A stretch of DNA of 64,000 nucleotides from Jeotgalibaca porci (GTDB lineage: Bacteria > Bacillota > Bacilli > Lactobacillales > Aerococcaceae), in assembly GCF_011299095.1 (NCBI RefSeq), contig NZ_CP049889.1, positions 1,210,001 to 1,274,000 on the forward strand, in the 5' to 3' direction. Below are positions 19,609 through 28,075 of this stretch, one piece after another; within the stretch, counting starts at the first letter, position 1, and each line of letters opens with the position of its first letter. The notes beneath the pieces were generated by a model that saw only the letters and a program-made list of their open reading frames with translations, was not told the origin of the DNA and searched no databases. Both the position numbers and the translations under genes were made by a program.

Positions 19609-20592
19609 ATGACAACAATTAGAGATGTAGCAAAATTAGCCGGTGTATCTGTGGCTACAGTATCACGAGCATTAAATAATAGCGGCTATGTCAGCATATC
19701 TGCCCGAGAAAAAGTCGAGAAGGCTGTAAAAGAGCTGAACTTTTATCCGAATGAGGTCGCACGCTCTCTTTTCCAAAAGAAATCTAAATTGATTGGTTTA
19801 TTATTGCCTGACATCACGAACCCTTTCTTCCCAGCGATTGCTAAAGGTGTAGAAGATTGCGTGAACGAGCGCGGCTATAGCCTTTTATTAGGTAATGTTG
19901 AAGGCGATTCAGAGAAACAAGAAAAATATTTACGTATATTTGAACAGAATAATATTGCGGGAGTTATTTCTGCCGTACAAGGTAACCCGATTAATTTGAA
20001 AAATATGCCATTTGTTTCCTTAGATAGAATTAACGAAGAACAAAAATATGTGGTGCATTCAGATGATTTCTTAGGTGGACAACTGGCAGCACAGGCGATT
20101 ATTGATGGCAGGGCTAAGAAAGTCGTGATTATGGCCGGACCGGAAAATGTTTCAGCTTCTAAGGTGCGTTTGAAAGGGAACAAGGATATACTGGATAGAT
20201 ATGCCGTTCCGTACGAAATCTTTCAAACAGAAAGTTTTCATTTAGATTTAGCAGAGGAAACAGCAAAAGCAGTATTTAATCAACTGTCTGAATTCGACAG
20301 TGTTATTGCTTCGAATGATATCTATGGCTTGGCATTAATTACCGAAGCACATAAAAGAGGCATAAAAGTCCCCGAAGAACTCCAAGTAATCGGTTATGAT
20401 GACATGCCGTTCAGTAAAATGATGACACCGCCATTAACGACGATATCGCAACCTGCTTACGAGATCGGTTATAAAGGTGCAAAGCTTTTGTGTAATGTGA
20501 TGGAACGCGACTCTGTAACAGAGAAACGCATCCAACTACCCGTAACACTAATAAAAAGAGAAACGTTAAGAGAGAAGGATGAACATGAGTAA
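19609..20592 (+). CDS. rbsR: LacI-family ribose operon repressor RbsR
   Basis: 327 aa. N-terminal LacI helix-turn-helix TTIRDVAKLAGVSVATVSRA, hinge, then a periplasmic-binding-like effector domain starting SKLIGLLLPDITNPFF. First gene of rbsRKDACB; the palindrome upstream fits autoregulation and control of the operon. The ATG at 19609 is chosen over an in-frame GTG at 19597 because homologs begin MTTIRDVAK and GTGGGGA sits 6 nt before it; AAGGAG at 19588 is too close to the GTG. Probable ligand is ribose, inferred from context. Confidence 0.93.
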   Translation: MTTIRDVAKLAGVSVATVSRALNNSGYVSISAREKVEKAVKELNFYPNEVARSLFQKKSKLIGLLLPDITNPFFPAIAKGVEDCVNERGYSLLLGNVEGDSEKQEKYLRIFEQNNIAGVISAVQGNPINLKNMPFVSLDRINEEQKYVVHSDDFLGGQLAAQAIIDGRAKKVVIMAGPENVSASKVRLKGNKDILDRYAVPYEIFQTESFHLDLAEETAKAVFNQLSEFDSVIASNDIYGLALITEAHKRGIKVPEELQVIGYDDMPFSKMMTPPLTTISQPAYEIGYKGAKLLCNVMERDSVTEKRIQLPVTLIKRETLREKDEHE

Positions 20593-21487
20593 AATTATGG
20601 TAATCGGCAGTATTTCTACAGACTTTGTAGTTTTGACAGATAGACGACCTCAAGTCGGCGAAACAGTAACAGGAAATGATTTCCAGACAACATTTGGAGG
20701 GAAAGGTGCGAACCAAGCAGTTGCAAGTGCGCGTTTAGGCGGAGACGTCAGCATGGTGGGAACGGTCGGAACTGACGTTTTTGGTAGCCAACTCATCCAA
20801 AACTTGGCAGATAACGGAATTGTTACAGACAATGTGGAACGGGTTACAGAAAAACCATCCGGATCGGCACACATCACAATTGCAGACGGCGACAACAGCA
20901 TCGTCTATATCCCGGGAGCAAACAATGAAATGACGGTAGCACGGATTGAGCAATTGAAAGAAACACTTCTAACTGCAGCGATTGTGATTGTTCAAAATGA
21001 ATTACCTCAAGCTGTGATTGATGAAATTATTACTTTCTGTTTTGAAAATGACATCAAAACAATCTATAACCCAGCACCAGCAAGAGTGGTAGCGGCAGAA
21101 ATTTTAGAAAAGGCAACCTACTTCACGCCGAATGAGAGCGAGTTTCATCAACTGTTTCCGGATTTAACGATTACGGAAGGGTTGGAAAAGTACCCGAATC
21201 AATTGATTCTCACAATGGGCTCGAAAGGTGTTTACTTTAATGATGGGGAAAAAGAAGTGCAAATTCCTTCTTATAAAGTGGTACCAGTCGATACAACGGG
21301 AGCGGGCGATACTTTTAACGGAGCATTTGCAGTGGCATTATCAAAAGGAATGAGTGTGCAGTCTAGTATTCAGTTTGGTAACTTGGCAGCTTCCTTATCT
21401 ATTCAAAAAATGGGTGCACAGGGTGGCATGCCGACACTAGAAGCGATGAAAGCGAGTGAAGATTATGAAAAAGCATGGGATATTTAA
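20585..21487 (+). CDS. rbsK: Ribokinase
   Basis: 300 aa PfkB-family kinase that phosphorylates D-ribose to ribose-5-phosphate in the cytoplasm. Signature 1 is FQTTFGGKGANQAVASARLG (about 36-55). Signature 2, DTTGAGDTFNGAFAVAL, includes the catalytic Asp of GAGD. The start overlaps the rbsR stop by 8 nt; AGAAGG lies 6 nt before this ATG, whereas an ATG at 20579 would abut it. Confidence 0.95.
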   Translation: MSKIMVIGSISTDFVVLTDRRPQVGETVTGNDFQTTFGGKGANQAVASARLGGDVSMVGTVGTDVFGSQLIQNLADNGIVTDNVERVTEKPSGSAHITIADGDNSIVYIPGANNEMTVARIEQLKETLLTAAIVIVQNELPQAVIDEIITFCFENDIKTIYNPAPARVVAAEILEKATYFTPNESEFHQLFPDLTITEGLEKYPNQLILTMGSKGVYFNDGEKEVQIPSYKVVPVDTTGAGDTFNGAFAVALSKGMSVQSSIQFGNLAASLSIQKMGAQGGMPTLEAMKASEDYEKAWDI

Positions 21488-21863
21488 CAGTGATATTTCA
21501 AAAGTTTTAGCAGATTTAGGTCATACGGATCAAATTGCTATCGGAGATGCAGGCCTGCCGATTCCAGCCGGTGTTCCTAAAATTGATTTAGCGATTGCCC
21601 AAGCAGATCCTTCTTTCATCAAAGTCTTGAAAGTGGTTTTGGATGATATGAAAGTGGAAGAAGTTATTTTAGCTGAGGAAATTAAAACAAAAAATCCAGA
21701 GCAATTAGCAGCAGTTGAAGCTGCATTAACTGAGGATGAAGGCATTCATTATGTCAGTCATGAAGCATTTAAAGAGCAATTGAAACAGGTAAAAGTTGTG
21801 ATTCGAACGGGAGAATGTACACCGTATTCAAATATCATATTGCAATCAGGCGTTTTATTTTAG
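21465..21863 (+). CDS. rbsD: D-ribose pyranase
   Basis: 132 aa. Interconverts beta-pyranose and furanose forms of ribose so that ribokinase can use them. The N-terminus KKHGIFNSDISKVLADLGHT contains the catalytic His region, followed by DQIAIGDAGLPIP. The C-terminus VVIRTGECTPYSNIILQSGV is characteristic. It overlaps the end of rbsK by 23 nt, so translation is coupled. Confidence 0.95.
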   Translation: MKKHGIFNSDISKVLADLGHTDQIAIGDAGLPIPAGVPKIDLAIAQADPSFIKVLKVVLDDMKVEEVILAEEIKTKNPEQLAAVEAALTEDEGIHYVSHEAFKEQLKQVKVVIRTGECTPYSNIILQSGVLF

Positions 21864-21875
21864 GAGGTGAATCTT

Positions 21876-23357
21876 TTGGAAATAAGAATGACAGGAATTA
21901 AGAAAAGTTTCGGAACGAACTCAGTTCTTCGCGGCGTTGACTTTGATATTCAACCCGGAGAAGTCCATGCATTGATGGGAGAAAATGGTGCAGGGAAGTC
22001 AACGTTGATGAATATCTTGACGGGATTGCATAAATTAGATGCAGGCGAAATTATGGTTGATGGTAAAAAACAACACTTTGCTAACCCAAAAGAAGCAGAA
22101 GAATACGGCATCAGTTTCATTCATCAAGAGATGAATACGTGGCCGGATATGACTGTTCTTGAGAATTTATTTATCGGAAAAGAACCAACCAACAAATTCG
22201 GATTGATTCAAACGAAAAAAATGAAAGAACAAGCGAACCAAATTTTCCAAGATTTGGGTATTGCGATTGATTTAAATACGGAAGTAAGAGAACTTTCGGT
22301 TGGACAACAGCAAATGATCGAAATTGCCAAATCTCTGATGACGCATGCAAAAGTGATTATTATGGATGAGCCGACTGCTGCTTTGACGGAAAGAGAAATC
22401 GATACCCTATTCAAATTGATTCAAACATTGACAGAAAAAGGTGTGTCCATCGTCTACATTTCTCACCGGATGGAAGAAATATTCAAGATTAGCGACCGTA
22501 TTACCGTTATGCGTGATGGGATTTCAATCGATACATCTTTGACAAAAGAAACGACAAATGATGAAGTTGTTCGCAAGATGGTTGGTCGTGAATTAGAAGA
22601 CTATTACCCACAAAAGACAGCAACTATAAAAGAAGATGTCTTCGAAGTAAAAGGTTTGACGCAAAAAGGACGTTTTGAAAATATATCTTTCTCTGTAAAG
22701 TCAGGTGAAATCGTTGGATTCTCTGGTTTGATGGGAGCAGGAAGAACAGAAATCATGCGCGCTATTTTCGGTATTGATTCCTTTGACTCAGGTGAAATTG
22801 TTCTTGAAGGCAAGCCGCTTACTATCAAAGCACCAAGCGACGCAATCGTAAATGGTATCGGTTTCTTGACAGAAAACCGGAAAGAAGAAGGATTGGTCCT
22901 TGATTATTCATTGAGAGATAATATCAGTCTCCCTTCAATTGATGGTTTTAAGAAGTACGGCATTATTGATACAAAAGCAGAAAGTTCCTTTGCATTAATG
23001 TTAATGGAACGTTTGAAAGTAAAAGCAGTCAGTGAAATGGATGCGGCGTCCAGTCTATCAGGCGGGAACCAGCAAAAAGTAGTCCTGGCCAAATGGATTG
23101 GCATTGGTTCGAAAGTGTTGATCTTGGATGAACCAACGCGCGGTGTGGACGTCGGGGCGAAACGTGAGATTTATCAATTGATGAACGAGTTGGCTGATCG
23201 TGGCGTAGCTATTATCATGGTTTCCAGTGATTTACCGGAAATACTAGGTGTCAGTGATCGCGTAGTGGTTGTTCACGAAGGTAAGATTGCCGGTGAACTA
23301 TCCAAAGCAGCTGCGACTGAAGAAAAAATTATGCAATTAGCAACGGGAGGCTATTAA
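21876..23357 (+). CDS. rbsA: Ribose ABC transporter, ATP-binding protein
   Basis: 493 aa, two fused ATPase domains as usual for RbsA. Domain 1: Walker A GENGAGKST (about 36), signature LSVGQQQMIEIAKSL, Walker B VIIMDEPTAAL. Domain 2: degenerate Walker A GLMGAGRTEIM, signature LSGGNQQKVVLAKW, Walker B LILDEPTRGVD. The TTG at 21876 is preferred because AGGAGG (21862-21867) is 8 nt upstream; an in-frame GTG at 21867 lies within that ribosome binding site. Third transport gene group with rbsC and rbsB. Confidence 0.94.
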   Translation: MEIRMTGIKKSFGTNSVLRGVDFDIQPGEVHALMGENGAGKSTLMNILTGLHKLDAGEIMVDGKKQHFANPKEAEEYGISFIHQEMNTWPDMTVLENLFIGKEPTNKFGLIQTKKMKEQANQIFQDLGIAIDLNTEVRELSVGQQQMIEIAKSLMTHAKVIIMDEPTAALTEREIDTLFKLIQTLTEKGVSIVYISHRMEEIFKISDRITVMRDGISIDTSLTKETTNDEVVRKMVGRELEDYYPQKTATIKEDVFEVKGLTQKGRFENISFSVKSGEIVGFSGLMGAGRTEIMRAIFGIDSFDSGEIVLEGKPLTIKAPSDAIVNGIGFLTENRKEEGLVLDYSLRDNISLPSIDGFKKYGIIDTKAESSFALMLMERLKVKAVSEMDAASSLSGGNQQKVVLAKWIGIGSKVLILDEPTRGVDVGAKREIYQLMNELADRGVAIIMVSSDLPEILGVSDRVVVVHEGKIAGELSKAAATEEKIMQLATGGY

Positions 23358-23358
23358 C

Positions 23359-24330
23359 ATGCTCAATAAAGAAACGATGAATGACAAAAAAGAATCACGA
23401 ATTCCCAAGGATGCACTTGGTAAATTAGGACCCTTGTTGGCGTTAGTCGTCATGGTCATTTTAGTAACAATTCTAAACAGTAACTTTATTTCACCGACAA
23501 ACTTACTTAACTTGCTGAGACAAGTTTCGACAAATGCGCTTATTGCATTCGGTATGACATTCGTTATTATCACAGGCGGAATTGATTTGTCCGTTGGTTC
23601 AACACTAGCATTGAGCAGTGTGTTGATGGCAGGCGCGATTAGAGCGGGTGTAGATCCGTTCCTAGCAATGCTATTGGCTGCGATTGTGGGTCTAATCTTG
23701 GGAAGCATCAACGGCTTGTTAATCACTAAAGGGAAGATGGCACCGTTTATCGCAACATTGGCAACAATGACTGTATACCGTGGTTTGACTTTGGTTTATA
23801 CAGAAGGAAACCCGATTACAGGAATCGGTGACAGCTTCTTGTTCAAGTTCGTAGGACGCGGCTACTTCTTCGGTATTCCATTCCCGGTTGTTATGATGGT
23901 TGTGAGCTTTGCATTTTTATATGTTCTCTTGCACAAAATGACATTCGGTAGAAAAACTTTTACAATCGGTGGGAATGAAAAAGCTTCATTCATTGCCGGA
24001 ATTAAAAACGACCGTATTAAAATCGGTATTTACGCAATTTCAGGTTTGATGGCTTCTATTTCCGGAATTATCATCACTTCTCGTTTGAACTCAGCACAAC
24101 CAACTGCCGGGAATGCTTATGAAATGGATGCTATTGCATCGGTTGTATTAGGTGGCACAAGTTTGGCTGGTGGACGCGGAAAACTTTCTGGAACGTTAAT
24201 TGGTGCTTTGATTATCGGGACATTGAACAACGGAATGAACTTATTGGGAATTTCAAGTTTCTACCAACAAGTCGTTAAAGGAATCGTTATTATTATCGCT
24301 GTATTATTGGACCGTAAAAATAAAAAATAA
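23359..24330 (+). CDS. rbsC: Ribose ABC transporter permease
   Basis: 323 aa, about ten membrane segments, BPD_transp_2 family. ALIAFGMTFVIITGGIDLSV is the conserved cytoplasmic or helix motif, and AIASVVLGGTSLAGGRGKLS is the family's permease signature. Starts one base after the rbsA stop, with GGGAGG upstream. Confidence 0.94.
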   Translation: MLNKETMNDKKESRIPKDALGKLGPLLALVVMVILVTILNSNFISPTNLLNLLRQVSTNALIAFGMTFVIITGGIDLSVGSTLALSSVLMAGAIRAGVDPFLAMLLAAIVGLILGSINGLLITKGKMAPFIATLATMTVYRGLTLVYTEGNPITGIGDSFLFKFVGRGYFFGIPFPVVMMVVSFAFLYVLLHKMTFGRKTFTIGGNEKASFIAGIKNDRIKIGIYAISGLMASISGIIITSRLNSAQPTAGNAYEMDAIASVVLGGTSLAGGRGKLSGTLIGALIIGTLNNGMNLLGISSFYQQVVKGIVIIIAVLLDRKNKK

Positions 24331-24345
24331 TAAGGAGTAACGCAT

Positions 24346-25278
24346 ATGAAAAAACTATTGAGTTTGGCAACTGCAGCTTTGTTCTTAGTAGGGTGCGAAC
24401 AGGCATTTACTTTAGAAGGTGAGGATGCAAACGTTCAAGAAGTAACGGAAAAAGCACCATCCGAATTGGTCGTAGGGGTTTCGATTTCAACATTAAATAA
24501 CCCGTTCTTCGTTTCTTTAGAAGAAGGAATTAACAACTTGGCTGAAGAAAATGGTACGAAAGTTAAATCTTTGGATGCTCAAAATGACACGGCAAAACAA
24601 ACGAATGACGTGGACGACTTGATTCAACAAGGCGTAGACATTCTGTTAATCAATCCGGTAGATTCATCCGCAATCACACCAGCTGTAGAATCAGCAAACG
24701 CGAAGGGTATTCCGGTTATTACGATTGACCGCTCAAGTGAAAGTGGTAAAATTCTAGCGTTGGTTGCTTCTGACAACGTTGAAGGTGGCGAGATGGCCGC
24801 AGAATATATTAAACAAATTTCAGGTGAAAATGTTGAAACAGTACAACTAGAAGGTGTACCAGGTGCATCAGCTTCACGTGAACGTGGAAAAGGCTTTATG
24901 AACATTGCAGAAGAATCACTAAACGTCATCGATAGCCAAACAGCAAACTTTGACCGTGCAGAAGGTCTGACGGTTATGGAAAACATGTTACAAGCGAACC
25001 CAAGTATTAAAGCTGTCTTTGCTCAAAATGATGAAATGGCGCTTGGTGCTATCGAAGCGATTAAAGCAGCCGGATTATCTGGATCTATTCAAGTGGTTGG
25101 TTTTGACGGAACGGAAGATGGTATTAATTCCGTTAAAGCAGGCGTTTTGAGTGCAACGGTCGCACAACAACCAGAAGAAATGGGAAGACTGGCACTACAA
25201 GCAGCTTTCGATCATTTCGCTGGTATCACGATTGACGAATACATTCCATCACCATTGGAACTCATCACAAAAGACTAA
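24346..25278 (+). CDS. rbsB: Ribose-binding lipoprotein
   Basis: 310 aa. Signal peptide with lipobox LVGC gives an acylated Cys at residue 17. The periplasmic-binding fold begins LVVGVSISTLNNPFF and contains GVDILLINPVDSSAITPAV and FAQNDEMALGAIEAIKAAG, all typical of RbsB. Last gene of the rbs operon, ending 12 nt before a strong terminator. Confidence 0.94.
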   Translation: MKKLLSLATAALFLVGCEQAFTLEGEDANVQEVTEKAPSELVVGVSISTLNNPFFVSLEEGINNLAEENGTKVKSLDAQNDTAKQTNDVDDLIQQGVDILLINPVDSSAITPAVESANAKGIPVITIDRSSESGKILALVASDNVEGGEMAAEYIKQISGENVETVQLEGVPGASASRERGKGFMNIAEESLNVIDSQTANFDRAEGLTVMENMLQANPSIKAVFAQNDEMALGAIEAIKAAGLSGSIQVVGFDGTEDGINSVKAGVLSATVAQQPEEMGRLALQAAFDHFAGITIDEYIPSPLELITKD

Positions 25279-25289
25279 TAAAGCTCTAA

Positions 25290-25332
25290 AAAAGCCCCAT
25301 GTGGACGTTTTCTTCGTCAACATGGGGCTTTT
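25290..25332. terminator. Bidirectional terminator between rbsB and a small minus-strand gene
   Basis: Perfect 13-bp stem AAAAGCCCCATGT / ACATGGGGCTTTT. It terminates the rbs operon and, on the other strand, ends immediately after the small ORF at 25334-25507. Confidence 0.9.
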
Positions 25333-25333
25333 A

Positions 25334-25507
25334 CTATGCGAGGGTTAAGACCAAAACAGCAGCTAGTATAAACGCATAAGATAAGCGTTCCAAGTTTTGT
25401 TTTTTTTGTGGATTAATTGTAATCCCAGCACGTTGTTGTTTAATAATCCAAAGATTAATTCCTAAACTCATCAGAGAAATCAGGATTGCTAACATATATT
25501 TTGTCAA
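25334..25507 (-). CDS. Small two-helix membrane protein, hypothetical
   Basis: 57 codons, too short for most gene callers. The TTG start overlaps the TGA of the upstream acetyltransferase gene (shared bases), and GAGGAGG lies 7 nt upstream inside that gene's end, so translation is probably coupled. The peptide has two hydrophobic segments, about residues 5-22 (MLAILISLMSLGINLWII) and 42-57 (LSYAFILAAVLVLTLA), joined by a positively charged loop KQQRAGITINPQKKQNLER. It ends 2 nt from a terminator. I do not recognise a family. The codon structure, RBS and terminator placement support a real gene. Confidence 0.6.
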   Translation of the reverse strand: MTKYMLAILISLMSLGINLWIIKQQRAGITINPQKKQNLERLSYAFILAAVLVLTLA

Positions 25508-25935
25508 TTATTTACCTCCTCTTTAACCATATCAAGATGGGGAATGTCATCTTCCAAGTATACATCGGAAATAGGTTCAAATCCAAGTGAACCATAAAAA
25601 GGTTGTAAATGAGCTTGCGCTTGTACATGAATCGCTTTGCCCGGGTATGCCGTTTGACAGTAAGCGATGGCTTCATTCATTAATTGACGGCTAAGCCCTT
25701 GTTTACGGAAATCAGGATGTACAAGAACGCGGCCAATGTGTGTGACTGCTTCATCAGGGATAATACGCGCGTAGGCATGGAAGTCGGTATCAAACAAATG
25801 CATGGCGTCTAAATCCAGCTCATCGACTTCTTGATAAGCACATGCCTGTTCAACAACAAATATCTTTGTCCGCAAGAAGTAGATAGCATGGAGTTCACGG
25901 ACCGTCAGTTGATCAAACGCTTTAATTTTCCACAT
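25504..25935 (-). CDS. GNAT family N-acetyltransferase (ElaA-like)
   Basis: 143 aa. ElaA-type GCN5-related acetyltransferase: ELHAIYFLRTKIFVVEQ near the start, HIGRVLVHPDFRKQGLSRQL for the acetyl-CoA pyrophosphate loop (Q/R-x-x-G-x-A/S region), and FYGSLGFEP near the C-terminus. Substrate unknown. The ATG at 25935 fits the conserved start WKIKAFDQL; an in-frame GTG 9 nt upstream is possible. Overlaps the small membrane ORF downstream. Confidence 0.88.
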   Translation of the reverse strand: MWKIKAFDQLTVRELHAIYFLRTKIFVVEQACAYQEVDELDLDAMHLFDTDFHAYARIIPDEAVTHIGRVLVHPDFRKQGLSRQLMNEAIAYCQTAYPGKAIHVQAQAHLQPFYGSLGFEPISDVYLEDDIPHLDMVKEEVNN

Positions 25936-25971
25936 AGACAACACTCACATTCTTTTTTTCATTATTATAAC

Positions 25972-26005
25972 AAAAAAAGGGCCGGGAAAAAACTCCCGAC
26001 CCCTT
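25972..26005. terminator. Intrinsic terminator, both strands
   Basis: GGGCCGGGA and TCCCGACCCC arms flanked by A7 on one side and TTT on the other. It lies upstream of the GNAT gene and at one end of the structured RNA candidate. Confidence 0.75.
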
Positions 26006-26045
26006 TCCTATTAACGAATAATTGTAGCGTCAACGTGCTCAAAAA

Positions 26046-26202
26046 GGCAGATCCGACATCCACTTTGTCATGGTTGTTGCTGCTTTAGCAGCTTACAAAC
26101 ATGATACACTTGGACTTCGGCCCACAGTGCTCCTAAAATAATGCGCGGATGGCCTGCGTCCATCCTGTGCTTATTCGCTCCAGTGATTCGGATCTAAACG
26201 CC
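26046..26202 (+). ncRNA. Structured RNA candidate, possibly 6S-like
   Basis: About 157 nt without an ORF but with strong pairing potential. The ends pair as GGC-AGATCCGA (26046-26056) with TCGGATCT (26188-26195) and GCC (26200-26202). Inside are a GCTGC-TTTA-GCAGC hairpin extended by imperfect CATGGTTGT/ACAAACATG, a C(TTCG)G tetraloop in GGACTTCGGCCC, and GGATGG/CCATCC. A T6 run follows on the plus strand. The tetraloop favours plus, but the minus strand folds similarly and also ends in T5. A long irregular rod with a central open region resembles 6S RNA (lacto-usp type), which is inference only. Confidence 0.45.
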
Positions 26203-26228
26203 TTTTTTCCCACTCTCTTTCCAATAGA

Positions 26229-26591
26229 TTAAAAGTTAATAATCCAATCCAGCTCTGAAACGGGAATTAATTGTAGATTTAAATCGATTTTTTTACATGT
26301 AGCTGTGTATTCATTCCAGTTATAAGGACCTTTTACAGTTTCATTCTGACGATCGATAATAAAATACTCATTATTTTCTTTTCGTTCTTTTTCCAAAATA
26401 ATAAAATCATTGTTCCAGTTCAGGCTGATGAAGTAACCCGCAATGTTTCCGGTAGGATACCGGTACGAGGCTGGTAGATGGAAAAGATTTATACCTGACG
26501 CGCATTGACGCAAGAATAATTGTTTATCTACCAAGATTTTATACTTCACCGCTCTCGCTAATTCAGGAAATAATAAATGAGACTTCTCCAT
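26229..26591 (-). CDS. Hypothetical protein
   Basis: 120 aa, not recognised. It is soluble, with several aromatic and basic stretches (FISLNWNNDFIILEKERK, FIIDRQNETVKGPYNW) that suggest a small beta-rich fold. The minus-strand ATG at 26591 is preferred since AAGGTGG is at suitable distance, and the longer GTG start at 26603 lies within it. The codon structure is plausible. It ends about 27 nt from the structured RNA candidate. No functional claim. Confidence 0.5.
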   Translation of the reverse strand: MEKSHLLFPELARAVKYKILVDKQLFLRQCASGINLFHLPASYRYPTGNIAGYFISLNWNNDFIILEKERKENNEYFIIDRQNETVKGPYNWNEYTATCKKIDLNLQLIPVSELDWIINF

Positions 26592-26774
26592 GTTTTTCAC
26601 CACCTTATTTTAAGTTATAACACCTATAAATTCAGCTTATGAAACGCTTTCATTTGGTATGGAGTTAGTATAATGGCATCGGAAAGGAAAGTACAGGCTT
26701 TTCGTTCTTTTTGCCCAAATTTAATATGAATGTAATAAACAGCCCTTTTAGAGGTAAGATTTAAAGCCAATTGT

Positions 26775-26802
26775 TTTACAATGAGTTTCTTTTTGCTACA
26801 AT
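26775..26802 (+). promoter_or_regulatory. Sigma-A-type promoter for the baeRF-like gene
   Basis: -35 TTTACA (26775-26780), 16-bp spacer, -10 TACAAT (26797-26802), 74 nt before the ATG at 26877. Confidence 0.6.
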
Positions 26803-26876
26803 ATAGATTAAGGGAGCGCTTTCTAAAGGTGGTTCCTTAAAAGTTTCTGTTTTTGTCTAGAGAAGGAGGAAATCAT

Positions 26877-27968
26877 ATGAAACAACTTAGTAAATTTCCA
26901 AGCCAAGAACTCTTAAGTGCAAAAGGACCGTTCGTAACGATTTATCAGTCTGTGGATCCATCACAGTTATCTATGGACGCTGAACAAATTAAGTTCAAAA
27001 ATTTAATCAAAAAAGCGGTCGAACAGGTGGATGATGACAAACTTCGTCATCAATTAGAATCTATTCCAAACGATAAGCAATTTTGGGCAGAAGGACATAA
27101 AGGCGTAGCCTTTTTTGTCACACCACAAGATGTTTTCTACTATGAAGTAAGCTCAAAGTTGAATGATTTTGTTTCGGTTGCAGAAAGACCAAATATTCTA
27201 CCCTTAATCGAAGATTTCCAATATATCGAAAATTACCATTTATTATGCTTAACGAACCGAGACATGAAATTATACGCAGGTAAATTGGATACGATTGAAC
27301 GTATCGCGCTACCGGAAGATGCACCGACGACGCTAACCATTGCGTTAGGCGATGAATTGACACGTGGGAAACAGTTGAATGTTGGGGGACCAGCCGGAAC
27401 GGTACACGGCGTCAACGAAAAGAGTGATGAACTGGATATTGACCAAGAGAACTACTTCCGTATCGTTGATAAGTATGTGATGGAGCACTACAGTAATCCG
27501 GATAAAACACCGCTTGTACTATTTGCTTTAACAGAAAACCAAGCCGTTTTCCGTAACTTATCTAAAAATACGTGCCTACGTGACGAGCGGATTGAAAGTT
27601 CACCTACATCGCTGACGGATAATGATATTACGAAAGAAGTTTCGCAATTAATCAATAAGGTATTGCGAACACGTCACAGTGAAGTTTTGTCACGTTATGA
27701 AGAAACAACACCGCAATACAAATTGGGTGACCAATACCAAGACTTGGCTACAGCGAGTTTGGAAGGACGAATCGAGGTATTGTTCTTAGAGAAAGATTCG
27801 CAAGTAACCGGTACGATTGATGAAGACGGCCAACTTGGTTTTGAAGGTGATGAGAACTTCTTCAACCAATTAGCATTGAACGTGACCCGCACAAATGGAA
27901 AAGTATATGTGTTGGATCGTGCGCAAATGCCAGGTTTGAAAGACGTCGCCGCCATTTTAAGATATTAA
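26877..27968 (+). CDS. eRF1-related (baeRF family-like) protein
   Basis: 363 aa. Resembles bacterial proteins related to archaeo-eukaryotic release factor 1 (baeRF families): an N-terminal region KGPFVTIYQSVDPSQLSMD followed by a paired alpha/beta core and a C-terminal L7Ae-like domain (about 270-363) ending VYVLDRAQMPGLKDVAAIL. These proteins are thought to act on stalled ribosomes or in stress, but no mechanism is proven. The ATG at 26877 follows AGAAGGAGG; an in-frame upstream start at 26853 is not needed. It is followed closely by the first ATAGTC-N6-GACTAT site. Confidence 0.6.
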   Translation: MKQLSKFPSQELLSAKGPFVTIYQSVDPSQLSMDAEQIKFKNLIKKAVEQVDDDKLRHQLESIPNDKQFWAEGHKGVAFFVTPQDVFYYEVSSKLNDFVSVAERPNILPLIEDFQYIENYHLLCLTNRDMKLYAGKLDTIERIALPEDAPTTLTIALGDELTRGKQLNVGGPAGTVHGVNEKSDELDIDQENYFRIVDKYVMEHYSNPDKTPLVLFALTENQAVFRNLSKNTCLRDERIESSPTSLTDNDITKEVSQLINKVLRTRHSEVLSRYEETTPQYKLGDQYQDLATASLEGRIEVLFLEKDSQVTGTIDEDGQLGFEGDENFFNQLALNVTRTNGKVYVLDRAQMPGLKDVAAILRY

Positions 27969-27978
27969 AAAAGAGAAA

Positions 27979-27996
27979 ATAGTCGTATGTGACTAT
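27979..27996. promoter_or_regulatory. Palindromic operator candidate, copy 1 (ATAGTC-N6-GACTAT)
   Basis: ATAGTCGTATGTGACTAT. It is part of a longer direct repeat of about 40 bases (27973-28013 versus 28975-29016), both containing GAAAATAGTCGTAT-TGACTAT and TAGAAAAAGAAA. This copy lies just beyond the 3' end of the Rgg-like gene. Confidence 0.65.
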
Positions 27997-28038
27997 GCCG
28001 ATAGAAAAAGAAATAGATGTCGGGTATTCGATAATAGT

Positions 28039-28075
28039 AAAGACAGTTACGAGTGATTCTCGGAACTGTCTTTTT
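28039..28075. terminator. Terminator at the 3' end of the Rgg-like gene
   Basis: AAAGACAGTT and AACTGTCTTT arms with T5 on the plus strand and A-rich sequence on the other. Its end abuts the stop codon of the regulator. Confidence 0.75.

Noticed and set aside
26640-26660. CcpA site in ATGAAACGCTTTCAT
   Set aside because: The centre is one base short of the cre consensus and it lies on a gene with no link to carbon metabolism.
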